Shown: positions 53,239-64,000 of the stretch, piece by piece
Numbering within the stretch: position 1 is the stretch's first letter
How the letters are laid out: each line of letters opens with the position of its first letter
From: Rhizophagus irregularis
Taxonomy: Eukaryota; Glomeromycota; Glomeromycetes; Glomerales; Glomeraceae
Direction: 5' to 3'
NCBI RefSeq assembly: GCF_026210795.1
Contig: NC_089435.1
Span: 1,922,001-1,986,000 of the forward strand
Length of the DNA stretch: 64,000 nucleotides
Position numbers and translations under genes: made by a program
Notes under the pieces: model-generated
Databases searched by the model: none
What the model was told of the DNA's origin: nothing
Seen by the model: the letters and a program-made list of their open reading frames with translations, nothing else

Positions 53239-54891
53239 TCCGAAGTTATAAAGGTCAGTTACTAGCTTTCATTGGGTTTGATTATCCTATTTTGTTGAGT
53301 TGAGAAAAGCCTACTGCCAGAACACTGACAAAATTTAGAGTTCCCATCCTAGCTTTCTTGCTAATATTAGTCGAGTTTATTTAGTATATACTATATTATA
53401 TTAATTCAATAAAGATATCAAATTTCCCTTGAAAAAATAAAAAATATATACGGTATACATACTGTACATAGTATATTGATAATTTCGGATGGTAAATACT
53501 AGTTGTCATTAGTCTGAAGCGATAAATAAAATATGTAGATTAATCGTCGTCAAAAATGAAGAAAATGGAAAATGTCCGGAAAATTGCAACATTCTGAACA
53601 CTTTCTGGGCACGGACATGAACCCCCTTTGTATAACCAGTCAGATCGTAATTACAATTGAGCACAATTACGATCAGCTATATACGTAAATGTGTCGTCTA
53701 TTATAAAATCGACACTGTAGGGACCACTCGCACCTTTACGTGCATGGGTTGTTTAATTATTGCCACTCAGGTGGTGTACCGAATAAAGTTTTGTTATTAG
53801 TGGATAAAATATGCTTTTTCCAAGTTTTAAGACTCATATTAAAAATGTAAAATTTCAGGAGAGAGTCTAATTTCTAAATTATGTAAACTAAAATCACTTC
53901 TGAGCCTACGTAAATATATTTAAGAACCAATAAAAATTAAAGTTTCCTATTCTAAACTAATTAACTAATTTCGAAAACGCATGGTAATAAAAATTTCTAA
54001 ATAAATTCCTCTACTAAATTCTACAATACTCTCGAGTCTCTCGCACGTAATCACATTGTTCCTCCTAATTCTGATATCGCACTTTAATTAATTTGATTAC
54101 CCATGTAAATTAACCAAACGTCATTTCCGGATCGTTAATATTTTGTATGGTCAAATTAAATAAAATACTGCGCCCAAAATTAATAATATCATTAGATAAA
54201 GTCCGCCTCTACAACACCAATTTTTGTAGATCGGTATGACTGACCGCAAATTCGCGATCAATCTAGCCCAATCTAGGGCTAATGCCAATTTTCGGACATA
54301 ATTTCCGGACATAATTTCCGGACATTCTTTATTTATGCATTGGATTGATCAATTTTGTATACGGTAAATTGTCTGAACTTCAACTTGAACTAATTTGTTA
54401 AAGGGCTGTGAAAGAATATTCTTTGTCAAATTTTCATCATGACAACCATAAACAGATGATCAGAAGATCATTTATATGCGAGTTGGCGCACGTTTCATTC
54501 ATTTTTTTGCATATTTTAAACCTTTCTTTGGTCAGTAGACGCAAGCTATAAATTTATGCATCAAACTTCCCACAAGACCCTAGTTATGCATAAATAAATG
54601 ACATTTAAATCTATCTTCTCGGGCTTAACGCTGGCTAACATTTATCTCAAAAAGGAGAGATCAGCGCAAATATTTTGGTCGCTCTGCATAAAAATCTGAG
54701 ACCTGACCAGTTTCATACACAGTTCAGGGTCTTCTTCCCACCATATCCAGTAAAAAAGGATTCACATCCAGAATTTTGAATGTAAGACTAGATAGATATA
54801 ATGAATTCCTAATTTTTGTATGATCCAACAAAGGTGAATGTTTCAGTCCTTCTAATTCATTACCATTTTTTATAAAAAAAATTAAATACTC
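53239..54891. other. gene-free stretch
   Basis: No gene is supported. It contains a small inverted repeat (GATCGTAATT...AATTACGATC near 53645-53676) and three tandem TTTCCGGACATAA-like units near 54290-54326. Confidence 0.4.
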
Positions 54892-56978
54892 ATGTCTCTT
54901 ATTCACTCCTCACCTCATAATATACCTCGTCCAACGCCTCGTAAAAAAATATATACCTCAAGATGTTCGATATGAATATTATAGTAAAGTGTATGTATAC
55001 TATCAACGTTTTTATAAACCAATTATGATACCAATAATTTTAAAAATATTTTTTTTTATTTGCACTTAAATAACAATAGAATTCCAGATTTTAGTTTCGC
55101 TCCATGTTGCCCTATAGAGCCTAAAGTACTACAGCCAATTGATCAAAGTAATGTCTGTTTTTACCGAATTTATATATTATTGTAACAAATTTTTAACTAT
55201 TTCTTCTATAATCAGAGATTTGTATTATTGGCGCAGGAATGTCAGGTATACATAAGTTTTCTGATTTGGGGAGTTTTTAATCATAAATTCTTAATCATAT
55301 TATTACGATATCAACAGGTTTATTCGCCGCCTTACTCTTAGATATAGCTGGTCTTAAAAATATCGAAATACTTGAATGTCAAGAACGTGTAGGTGGGCGT
55401 GTTCATACAGAATATTTTTCTGATAATGTTACAAAAGATAAATTGTACGGCGAACTTGGAGCCATGAGATTACCAAAAGGCACAGATGGTATTCGATACT
55501 ATTAACTATTTGAATGAAGAAAACAGTAAAAACGAAAATAATTATGAAAGAGATTACAAAATTGATCATCTTTACCGATCAGAAGTAAGTTTGTTTTATT
55601 ACTTATTGATTGAATTTTACGATCAACTAAACATTTTTTATGAAACGAATAATTCAGTGGTTCGATATTTCTACAACAACAAACGCGATGATTCCAATAA
55701 AATTATGACCCAGGGATACGCAACCAATCCTGAAAACTTCGAAAAGCTTGGTTTTACAAACTCGGTTAGTAATGATTACAGGTTTATACTTTTGGCCGAT
55801 TCCTTGATGTATTATTTTAAAATTCTGGATGCTGACATCAATAAAAGAATTAAAGAACTTTTGGAAGTTGGCAAGTACAGCGTTTATTCTTACCTCAAAA
55901 GATACCTTTTTAGAAGAGTATCATATGAAGAAGACATCGATCAAACTATTGGCGCAATGAAATGACAGAGGCTGCAACAGGATTATTTAAAATTTCATTT
56001 GCTGAGGCCGTGATGGATGCTTATATATTTTTACATGACAATCAAGAATAAAAAACAATAAAATATGGAATGCAACGATTCCCTAATGCATTTAAGCCAA
56101 TTCTTGACAAGTACATAAAGTATGATTGTAAAGTTTTTAAATTGAAAAATGAAAATAATGGTAAGATACGAGTTTATTGGAAAGAAAAACATGGGATAGA
56201 AAAAAAACCTGGAAAAGTATATGATAGCCCCTTTGGTGTCGTTCGTCAATGGGAATTGCCTGGTTAGTATATATATTTAAATTTATTGTGGTCATCATTG
56301 ATTTATTTATACTATTAACAAATATTTACAAAAAACAAATCATAGATAAACTAGACAGAAATGATGACATTGATTATATCAGAAGACGAGCGATTCGAGA
56401 ATTAAATTATGACAATTCTGCAAAGATCTTTTTAAAATTTAAATCTCGATTCTGGGAAAAAGATAGTAGACCTATCGCTGGTGGTAGCTCATCGACTGAC
56501 CTTCCAATTCGGACCATGATCTATCCATCCTATTATAAAGATGATCAGGGTAATCCAGACGAAGATGGTCCCGCAATCCTACTTGGTTCATACACTTGGG
56601 CAAATGATGCAGCAAAATACTCTCCATACCCACAAAAAGAGAATGTTAAATTATGCCAAAAATCTTAAGATTCTCCATCACAGAGGTAGATGTAGGCAAA
56701 GAGTGGCTTGATGGTCGTGGCAATTCATCTATCTATTAGCCAAATGATCCAACTACTGTTGGAGCATTTGCACTTTTTGGACTAAAACAATTTGAGGATC
56801 TATTGTATCCAATAATCAGTTTAATATACATTGGGCTGGTGAACATACTGATATATATCATGCATGGATTATCGGTGCCTTGAATTCAGCCGTTACAGTT
56901 GTTAAGGAGGTTTTACTTCAATCGGGTATAAAAGATAAATGGGGTGAATTGTTAAAGCATAAATTATTGGAACATTAG
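54892..56978 (+). pseudogene. L-amino-acid / amine oxidase (FAD) pseudogene
   Basis: Collinear pieces of a flavin amine oxidoreductase are spread over several frames. They are MSLIHSSPHNIPRPTPRKK (54892), DVRYEYYSKV (about 54965), APCCPIEPKVLQPIDQ (to 55149), then after an intron ICIIGAGMSG, the dinucleotide-binding glycines. Next are ECQERVGGRVHTEYF, YGELGAMRLPKG, then VFDTINYLNEENSKN (55486-55965), MQRFPNAFKPIL (56070), RAIRELNYDNSAKIFL and SSSTDLPIRTMIYPSYY (56346-56668), and the FAD-binding C-terminus WAGEHTDIYHAWIIGALNSA. Introns such as 56263-56345 remain recognisable. At least six lesions kill it: frameshifts near 54945, 55060, 55485 and 55960, TAA at about 56048, TAG at about 56735, and another frameshift near 56820. 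The intact enzyme would deaminate amino acids with H2O2 release. Confidence 0.85.
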
Positions 56979-58248
56979 CAAGGGAGAGAATACGAAAATA
57001 AGGACTGAATTTTTTCAAATCACCTTTGTATTAAAGATAGTCTGTACGTAGTACAGTATATCATATCAATAAAGTGAATTCGAATGTTATACTTTATACT
57101 AAAAACCATTATATTTATTATATTCTCAAAATGAATCTAATAACATTTCCCTTTTGCATCTCAGTTTAGATAATGCGATTTCGTAAATCGTAATCTGAAA
57201 GCAAAAAAGTAAATATATTTTTAGGATTTAACTATTAATTTAAAAGAAAAGATAATTAAACTTCAAATTGGTTATTTCAGAGTATAGGAAAAAAAATTTT
57301 AGTACAGTGCCCTCGATAACGAATTCATGATACGAATTTACCGAACACGTGACATCTAATCACGGTATTGTAATGCCTTAAATGTTAAGATTAGCATTAT
57401 ATGGCTGAATGTCATTCAGCTGTCAGCTGAAGCAAAATGTAATCTAACTTATCCGAGACACAACAGTCACAATATGTTACAATAAATTGGCTCATGGAAT
57501 TTTGATCCAAAAAAGTAGACACTAAGTAAACTTTTTGTTAATTAAACTAACTTTGACGTCTTGAATAAAGTTACGCACCATGACAAAATAACGCAATATT
57601 AGATTCTTACTGCGAAATTTATCCATACCTCTCAGTTTAATATAATTAAACATTGGAATTTTAAGTACTTTTATTTCCCAAGTAAGCTAGTATAAAAATA
57701 AAACAAAAGATAAAAAAAATACATATATATTCAATAATAACGATTTTTATTGAGACAAAATTTTTTTCACATGTTTCATTTACAGTCTAAAAGAAAATGC
57801 ATTTGAACCAAAAATGTAAAAGCCGTGAATATAAATGGTTAATTAAATGGTATTTGTTTGAAAGAGAAAACCCCATTAAAAAAGAAAGAATCAACTTTGC
57901 ATAATAAGGTGATCGTCTGATTGTTGTTTATCAATGACTTGCGTCATTGCGACCACAGAACTTGTGATTAATTATAGCAATGATATTCCTAATAGATATA
58001 TTGTTCGTTTTATGTATTATACCAAATTTGTAACTATAATAGATCCATTTTAAATTTTATAGTGTATTACAAAATTTAATTTTTCGGATATAATCAAATT
58101 TTTATATCTTTCCAATTTTAATTTATCGAAACAAAGGCTTTAAAACGGAAATTAATCCTTTTTTTCCGAATATGAATTAATAATCAAAAAAAAAATATAT
58201 ATATTTTTTTTATAAATAGGACTTTCTAACATATCCTAATTAAATAAC
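56979..58248. other. intergenic, no gene seen
   Basis: AT-rich. CAGTGCCCTCGATAACGAA at 57305-57323 looks like the end of a pogo-type element, but no partner end was found. It contains the promoter side of the second Sel1 gene. Confidence 0.4.
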
Positions 58249-58273
58249 TTTTTTTTTAAAAAAAAAAAAAAAA
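58249..58273 (+). promoter_or_regulatory. T9/A16 tract upstream of the second Sel1 gene
   Basis: A T run turning into an A run 55 bp before the ATG. It is followed by a further T run and the leader AACAACAATGTCG, like the first Sel1 gene. Confidence 0.45.
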
Positions 58274-58327
58274 TTTCTTTTTTTTAACCAATCAACAAAA
58301 AAAATTTAATTTTTTTTACTAACAACA

Positions 58328-61276
58328 ATGTCGAAACACGAGAAAAATTCTATTATACCTATGAAAGAAGATTATATAAAAGATGATAATAATAATAATT
58401 CAATTATAAGTGATTATTTAATTAAAGAGATTTTCGATTTAAAAGATGACGTTAAAATGATTATCGATGAATTAATTAAAATAATAATTAAAATACAAGA
58501 TAAAATTGGTTATGAAATTAATATAATGAGACAAATTATTAATAAAAATATTTCTCTTATTAAACAACCCATTTCAAATAATATTTATGATTGGTTGATA
58601 GAAAATCAATCATCATCTCAATATATTTTCTTTCTTGGTTTTCTTTATTATAATAATATTATTATAAAAAAAGATATTAATAAATCATTTGAATTACTTT
58701 TAAAGGCATCAAGGGATGATTATCCTATTGCTCAAGTTTATTTAGGAACTTTATATGAACATGGTATAGAAACTAAAGAAAATTTAAAAGCTGCATTTTA
58801 TTGGTACAATAAAGCTTCAGAAATTGGAAACAAAAATGCACAATATAATTTAGGTAGATTTTATGAAAATGGAATTTTCATTGAAAAAAATGATTCTGAA
58901 GCGTTCAATTATTATTATAAATCAGCTAAACAAGAGGACGTTAATGCGCAATTGCAACTCGGATGTTTATATGAAAACGGTAGAGGTGTTGAAAAAAATT
59001 TAGATGAAGCTTTTGAATGGTACAAAAAAGCGGCGAAAAATGGAAATAAATTTGCACAATATAACTTAGGTAAATTTTATGAATGTGGAAGTGATAATAT
59101 TACAAAAGATTATGTCAAAGCATTTAAATATTACGAAAAATCGGCTAAACAAGAAAATGTTTGTGCACAATATCAACTTGGATGTTTATATGTAAATGGA
59201 AGAGGAGTTGAAAAAAATTTGGAAAAAGCGTTTGAATGGTATGAAAAAGCAGCAGAAAATGGAAATAAGCTAGCACAATATAATTTAGGATTTTGTTATG
59301 AAAATGGCAGAGGAATTAAAAGAGACATCGAAAAAGCAATTGAATGGTATAAAAAATCAGCTGAACAAGAAAACAGTGATGCACAATATAAACTTGGTAA
59401 TTTTTATGAACATGGTAAAAACTTAGAAAAAGATCATGTTGAAGCATTTAATTGGTACAAAAGAGCGGGAGAAAATGGAAATAAAATTGCACAATATAGT
59501 TTAGGTAAATTTTATGAAAGTGAATATTATGGTATTGAAAAAAATGATATCAAAGCATTTGAATGGTATGAAAAATCAGCTAAACAAGAAAATAGTGATG
59601 CGCAAAATAAACTCGGTTTTTTTTATGAGCATGGTAAAGGAGTAGAAAAAAATTATAATAAGGCGCTTGAGTTTTATGAAAAATCAGCTAAACAGAACAA
59701 TATTTTTGCACAATACCAACTTGGATGTTTATATGGAAATGGAAGAGGAGTTGAAAAAAATTTGAAAAAAGCGTTTAAATGGTATAAGAAAGCAGCAGAA
59801 AATGGAAATAAATTAGCGCAATATAATGTAGGATTTTGTTATGAAAATGGTAATGGAATTAGAAAAGATATAGTAAAAGCAATTGAATGGTATAACAAAT
59901 CAGCTGAACAAGAAAATAGTGATGCACAATATACTCTTGGTTGTATTTATGAATATGGTAAAGGAATAGAAAAAGATTTTAAAAAAGCGCTTGAATACTA
60001 TGAAGCATCAGCTAAACTTGAAAATAAAAATTCACAATATAAACTTGGTTATTTTTATGAACATGGTAAAGGAGTGGAAAAAAATTATAATAAAGCATTT
60101 GAATGTTATAGTAAATCAGCAGAAAAAGATAATGTTTATGCACAATACCAACTTGGATATTTATATGAAAATGGTAGAGGAGTCAAAAAAGATCTAGAGA
60201 AATCATTTAAATGGTACAAAAAAGCAGCAAAAAATGGAAGCAAATTTGCACAAAATAAGTTGGGGAAATTTTATGAAGGTGGAATTGGTAATATTAATAA
60301 AAATTATGCTAAAGCATTTGAATATTACGAAAAATCAGCAAAACAAGATTATGTTTGTGCACAATATCAACTTGGGTGCTTATATGGAAATGGAAGAGGA
60401 GTTGAAAAAAATTTAGATAAAGCATTTGAGTGGTATAAAAAAGCAGCAGAAAATGGAAATGAACAGGCACAATATAATTTAGGATTTTGTTATGAAAGTG
60501 GTAAAGGAGTAAAAAAAGATATAGTAAAAGCAGCCGAATGGTATAAAAAATCGGCCGAGCAAGAAAATAGCGGTGCTCAATATAAGCTTGGTAGTTTTTA
60601 TGAATATGGTAAAGGAATTGAAAAGAATTTAGAAAAATCGCGTGAATATTATGAATTATCTGCTAAACAAAATAATAGTAATGCACAATATCAACTTGGA
60701 TGTCTATATGAAAATGGAAAAGGAATGAAAAGAGATTTTGGAAAAGCATTCGAGTGGTACAAAAAAGCAGCAGAGATTGGAAACAAACTTGCACAATACA
60801 GTTTAGGATATCTTTATGAAAAAGGCAAAGGGACTGAAAAAGATATAAAAAAAGCAATTGAATGGTATGAAAAGTCAGCTAAACAAGATTATGGTCAAGC
60901 ACAATGTAATCTTGGATTTTTATATGAAAGAAGTAACGAAATAGAAAAAAATTTAGAAAAAGCCTTTGATTTGTATCAAAAAGCGTTAAAGAATGGATAT
61001 GAAGTTGCATATTATTGTTTAGGTAAATGTTATCAAGATGGGATTGGTATTGAAAAAGATGAAGTTAAAGCATTTGAACATTATAAAAAATCAGTTGATA
61101 AAGGATATTTAAAGGGAAAATACATACTTGGATACTGTTATGAAAATGGGATTGGAACAGATATTGATAAAGAAAAAGCATTCAATCTATATAATATCGC
61201 TGCTAAAGATGGAAATAAGGATGCAAAAAAAAGGCTAGCGCTTGATGTAATAATCAATAGGAATTTTGAAGAGTAG
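58328..61276 (+). CDS. Sel1-like repeat protein, 982 aa
   Basis: Single exon. Residues 1 to about 95 are a helical, non-repeat N-terminus (IIDELIKIIIKIQDKIGYEI...) with low-complexity DDNNNNS. From about residue 96 to 975 it is essentially continuous Sel1-like repeats, about 24 units of 36 residues with the pattern AQYxLGxxYExGxGxxKxxxKAxEWYxKSA. Some units are longer because of GSDNITKDY-like inserts. Blocks of several repeats recur in order (CLYxNGRGVEKNL, FCYENGxGI, FYEHGKGVEKNYNK), so the gene grew by segmental duplication. The expected role is a scaffold or adaptor solenoid, partner unknown. No signal peptide or membrane span. The start ATG context AACAATGTCG is shared with the 4263 gene, but the N-terminal regions do not obviously align. 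It appears intact. Confidence 0.9.
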   Translation: MSKHEKNSIIPMKEDYIKDDNNNNSIISDYLIKEIFDLKDDVKMIIDELIKIIIKIQDKIGYEINIMRQIINKNISLIKQPISNNIYDWLIENQSSSQYIFFLGFLYYNNIIIKKDINKSFELLLKASRDDYPIAQVYLGTLYEHGIETKENLKAAFYWYNKASEIGNKNAQYNLGRFYENGIFIEKNDSEAFNYYYKSAKQEDVNAQLQLGCLYENGRGVEKNLDEAFEWYKKAAKNGNKFAQYNLGKFYECGSDNITKDYVKAFKYYEKSAKQENVCAQYQLGCLYVNGRGVEKNLEKAFEWYEKAAENGNKLAQYNLGFCYENGRGIKRDIEKAIEWYKKSAEQENSDAQYKLGNFYEHGKNLEKDHVEAFNWYKRAGENGNKIAQYSLGKFYESEYYGIEKNDIKAFEWYEKSAKQENSDAQNKLGFFYEHGKGVEKNYNKALEFYEKSAKQNNIFAQYQLGCLYGNGRGVEKNLKKAFKWYKKAAENGNKLAQYNVGFCYENGNGIRKDIVKAIEWYNKSAEQENSDAQYTLGCIYEYGKGIEKDFKKALEYYEASAKLENKNSQYKLGYFYEHGKGVEKNYNKAFECYSKSAEKDNVYAQYQLGYLYENGRGVKKDLEKSFKWYKKAAKNGSKFAQNKLGKFYEGGIGNINKNYAKAFEYYEKSAKQDYVCAQYQLGCLYGNGRGVEKNLDKAFEWYKKAAENGNEQAQYNLGFCYESGKGVKKDIVKAAEWYKKSAEQENSGAQYKLGSFYEYGKGIEKNLEKSREYYELSAKQNNSNAQYQLGCLYENGKGMKRDFGKAFEWYKKAAEIGNKLAQYSLGYLYEKGKGTEKDIKKAIEWYEKSAKQDYGQAQCNLGFLYERSNEIEKNLEKAFDLYQKALKNGYEVAYYCLGKCYQDGIGIEKDEVKAFEHYKKSVDKGYLKGKYILGYCYENGIGTDIDKEKAFNLYNIAAKDGNKDAKKRLALDVIINRNFEE

Positions 61277-63573
61277 AACGGGTTAGGTAAGGTCAGATAA
61301 TTGCGTCTTATTTTTTTGATTGGGGCAACATCAACTCGAACATATATAAATAGTACTCTGATCTCGACCTTTATTAGAATTGAATCTATTTTATTATCAT
61401 TTATTTATAGCAATTATTGCGTTCTTTATTAGTCATCTATATAGAAAATTATTTATTTAAAAAAATTTGTAATGTTAGAAATGTTTTCATAAAATAATAA
61501 AAGAAAATTTAAAACATTTATACGAAAAAAGTAGTACAAATTCTTCGTAAAAAAGTTTAAACCCACTTTACGAAATGACCAATCTCCTTAGTCTCTAATA
61601 AATTAAAAGGTAAGCGAGACGGTGAGGGTTTTTGTTTTTATTTTTTTATCAAATTTCAGGAACGGCACATTTTTTTTAGGAACGTCTCCTGGACTTGGAG
61701 TCGGATCTGGTTAATCTTACCGAAAATTACTTCGCCGACCACTCCAACGACCAGTGCAAAGCTACTTTAAAGAGAATTGAACTATTTTTTTTCTAATTTT
61801 TGCTCATCCCAGCTGATATCCGGACTTTCGCCGAAGTCTATTTCAACGCAAGAGATGCTTAAATACCATTTTCCCGGCGAATAGACGTTCTACCGAATGG
61901 CTATTTTAGTTAGCGAAAGACATTTTCCGAAGATATGTAATTTTTTAATTTTCTTTTTTATTTTTTTAGAAAAGGCAAACGAATTATTTATATATTATAC
62001 TAAGTCGCGTTTGCCTAATTTTTTTTTTATTGAAACAAAGAAAATTAGTTTTATTTGACAAATTCATCATACTCATCAAATTTCCAAAACAGGTGAAAAT
62101 AAATAGTTTAAAGAGAATTTTTCTTTGAACATTTTTTATTTTCTTTATATCGAATTATTAATGATTAAGGAAATATGTTAATCAACAACATTTTCGACGA
62201 AATGCCCTTCAACGAAATGGATGACTTGGAAAAGGGATTCGGCGAAAAATTCGAGGTAAATATTAATAATTAGTATAATATTTAAAAAAAGTTTCATTTT
62301 TATACTAAAAACATAATAATAATATGCTTATTTTTTTTTAAAAAAAAATTTAATTTTATTAAAATTACCATATGAGATGATACTATCGGTGACAGAGATG
62401 ATCCTATCGACGAAACGTTTGAATGATTGTCGGTGAAGTAACGGTCGATGAGTTGAATGCGCTCCCTTGGATTTCGGGCTGAAATTTCGGATGATAGGTT
62501 AGAGACTAAACTAACATTCCTTTTTCCTTTTGCTTTTTTCCTTAAGGAATTCATTCAAATTTACCTCCAAGAGCTGTACCGTTGCTTTTGTAAAATATTC
62601 TGATGAATTGGCGAAATTACTTAAATATACTGTAATTCAGGTAAATATTCGAGAAAAGGAGAATGTTAATGATTTGATTGCGGAATAAATGAAATATTTT
62701 TTGTAGATTACAATATGATATTGTTTTATCGTTATCAACCGAGATATCAGATCAATAAATTTGTTAACCTGGATCAACCCGCCCGACCCGATGCTCTAAT
62801 ATAGTTATACAAGTACTGTACTTTTATATTAGCAAGAAACTTAGAGTTTTGTAAAACAGTATGGATGATAATATCACAAAGACATTCAACAGGTTAGCGT
62901 TAATATGTCTGATATAGGTTGATAAAAATTAACTAGAGATACTTTCCGATCGAACAAACAATCCGGACCATGACATTACCATGACGCTATTCATTATTAT
63001 TTTTTTCAAGGATGCCCGACGGATTACGCTTGGCAGTTGCAATGGAAAACTTAAACGCTTACGAACAATTGTCAAAGATTATAACAATTTGAGTCGACGT
63101 TACTTTTAAAAAAAACTAATTGAGAATTGAACCCCAAAAAAAATCATGCGTAGATGGTCTCTTAATTAAAGTGTATTTAGAAAATAAATTTTCTTTAACA
63201 TCCCAAAAAATTCTAATTAAAATTTACGGTAAATCGATAAATTCATTTTATTTATTAATCAACTCCTATAACTCCTATACAAAATGTCTACAGTAAACGA
63301 TAATTTGATCTCCCAATAAAAAAAAAAATATAGACTAAAGCCCGAGCCCCGACTTTTCCTGTGGGTCCCCATATGTTGTTGAACGATGTCAATTCAAACT
63401 TTAAAATATACTTTACGCCTTTAGTAACATAAAATTTATCTTACCATAATTCTAACAAACTTTACTACCAAAAAAAAAAATATATATATATAGACTAACA
63501 AACTTTTTGCTACCAAGAAAAAACAAACACTCGATTATTGTATCAACATCATCATATCATCACTTAAAGCATA
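61277..63573. other. gene-free stretch with CGAAAT-type repeats
   Basis: From about 61715 to 62480 the phrases CCGAAAATTACTTCGCCGA, TTCGACGAAATG and GACGAAACG recur in both orientations, like a degenerate member of the CACCGAAAAT element at 49296. A short exon-like frame ending in a GTAAAT donor lies at about 62550-62640 (SCTVAFVKYSDELAKLLKY). It is unrecognised and unsupported. A (TA)n run is at about 63480. Confidence 0.4.
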
Positions 63574-63999
63574 TTAAAGACGATAATCAACTCCACCACG
63601 AAATACTACATATTTAAAATCTTTGATTACTCCAGAACTTTTGTATTTATTAATCAATTCTTTATATTGTATTCCTTCATAAATAGGATCATTTGTAGTT
63701 AAGGAAAGTGCGGGTCTACCACTCCAATTTTTAAAGAATGTCTCCAAGTTTGGTAAAGAAAATTTAAAATCATCATAAAATCTAATTTCTCTCAAGTTAG
63801 TTGGCGCAGATCTAATTAATAATTTTAATAAATTATCGCCATTTTTCAAAAATTTTCTTTGAGTTTCCACCTTTCCCGAGTTATGTATAACTATTAATAA
63901 TGATTTTAAATTTTTACAAATTTTTAATAATTTTTCAAATTCAGAGAATTGCTCTGTTGTTGGTGAAAATGAAATTGATAAATATTCAATTAAAGGACA
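63574..63999 (-). CDS. F-box-like protein, C-terminal part, runs off the window
   Basis: The frame is open from the window edge (63999, about 141 residues) to the stop at 63574. It reads CPLIEYLSISFSPTTEQFSE, then LLKICKNLKSLLIVIHN, LLKLLIRSAPTNLREIRFYD and a tail WSGRPALSLTTND...DYRL. This is the C-terminal leucine-rich part of the 27.7-kb F-box subfamily (compare CPNLRYLSMPI and LFEILIRSSPISLYKFKIYF there). The F-box itself lies beyond the window. No break is seen in the visible part. The first ATG-less codons confirm that the start is upstream. Confidence 0.8.
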   Translation of the reverse strand, partial: CPLIEYLSISFSPTTEQFSEFEKLLKICKNLKSLLIVIHNSGKVETQRKFLKNGDNLLKLLIRSAPTNLREIRFYDDFKFSLPNLETFFKNWSGRPALSLTTNDPIYEGIQYKELINKYKSSGVIKDFKYVVFRGGVDYRL

Positions 64000-64000
64000 A

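Noticed and set aside
54724-54906. 60-codon minus frame
   Set aside because: It overlaps the start of the oxidase pseudogene on the opposite strand and resembles nothing.
59991-60857. Short alternative-frame peptides within the second Sel1 gene
   Set aside because: Out-of-frame shadows of the repeat array.

Overview
This is nuclear DNA of an AT-rich, repeat-laden eukaryote. The gene families point to an arbuscular mycorrhizal fungus of the Rhizophagus / Glomeromycotina type. The evidence is short GT..AG introns of roughly 75-100 nt, tyrosine-kinase-like kinases with HRDFHxGN and DLG motifs, long Sel1-repeat proteins, F-box proteins with the LVNRLWC...PLLW signature, a WD-like/ion-transport fusion, and a mass of decayed copies of these same families. 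The species is inferred from family content, not read directly.

Layout. 0.8-2.5 kb (-): a four-exon protein kinase with one in-frame stop. 4.3-6.7 kb (+): a Sel1-repeat protein built on a 216-bp higher-order repeat. 7.7-9.4 kb (-): an F-box protein. 9.4-13.4 kb: non-genic, with a strongly T-rich strand, one copy of a ~1.1-kb dispersed repeat, and a tandem repeat that runs into the next gene. 13.5-17.6 kb (+): an eight-exon, 1197-residue ion-transport-domain protein. 19.3-20.9 kb (+): a second F-box protein, preceded by a MITE. 21.2-23.3 kb: an element with ~140-bp terminal inverted repeats that encloses a ~108-bp periodic array of intron-like and microexon-like units. 24.9-27.5 kb: foldback repeats, a broken coiled-coil protein of retroelement flavour, and a relic of the ion channel. 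27.7-29.2 kb (+): a third F-box protein.

30.5-38.8 kb: coiled-coil and F-box relics around a second kinase (31.7-34.5 kb, -), whose 3' end carries perfectly duplicated 96-nt exons. 38.9 kb: a tRNA-Trp(CCA). 38.3-49.2 kb: a tandem array of an unrecognised polytopic membrane protein family, with three intact genes and two or more relics, all on the minus strand. The intact genes share an upstream TGACG-type motif and a TATA-like element. The array is broken up by MITEs, the second copy of the 1.1-kb repeat and a 51-bp target-like duplication. 54.9-57.0 kb (+): a heavily broken L-amino-acid/amine oxidase pseudogene. 58.3-61.3 kb (+): a second, larger Sel1-repeat protein. The window ends inside an F-box gene on the minus strand.

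No operon-like or pathway-like cooperation is visible. The intact genes are members of expanded signalling and scaffolding families (kinases, Sel1 adaptors, F-box adaptors). The window reads as a gene-family birth-and-death landscape driven by tandem duplication and small inverted-repeat transposons. No virus, CRISPR array or bacterial system was seen.
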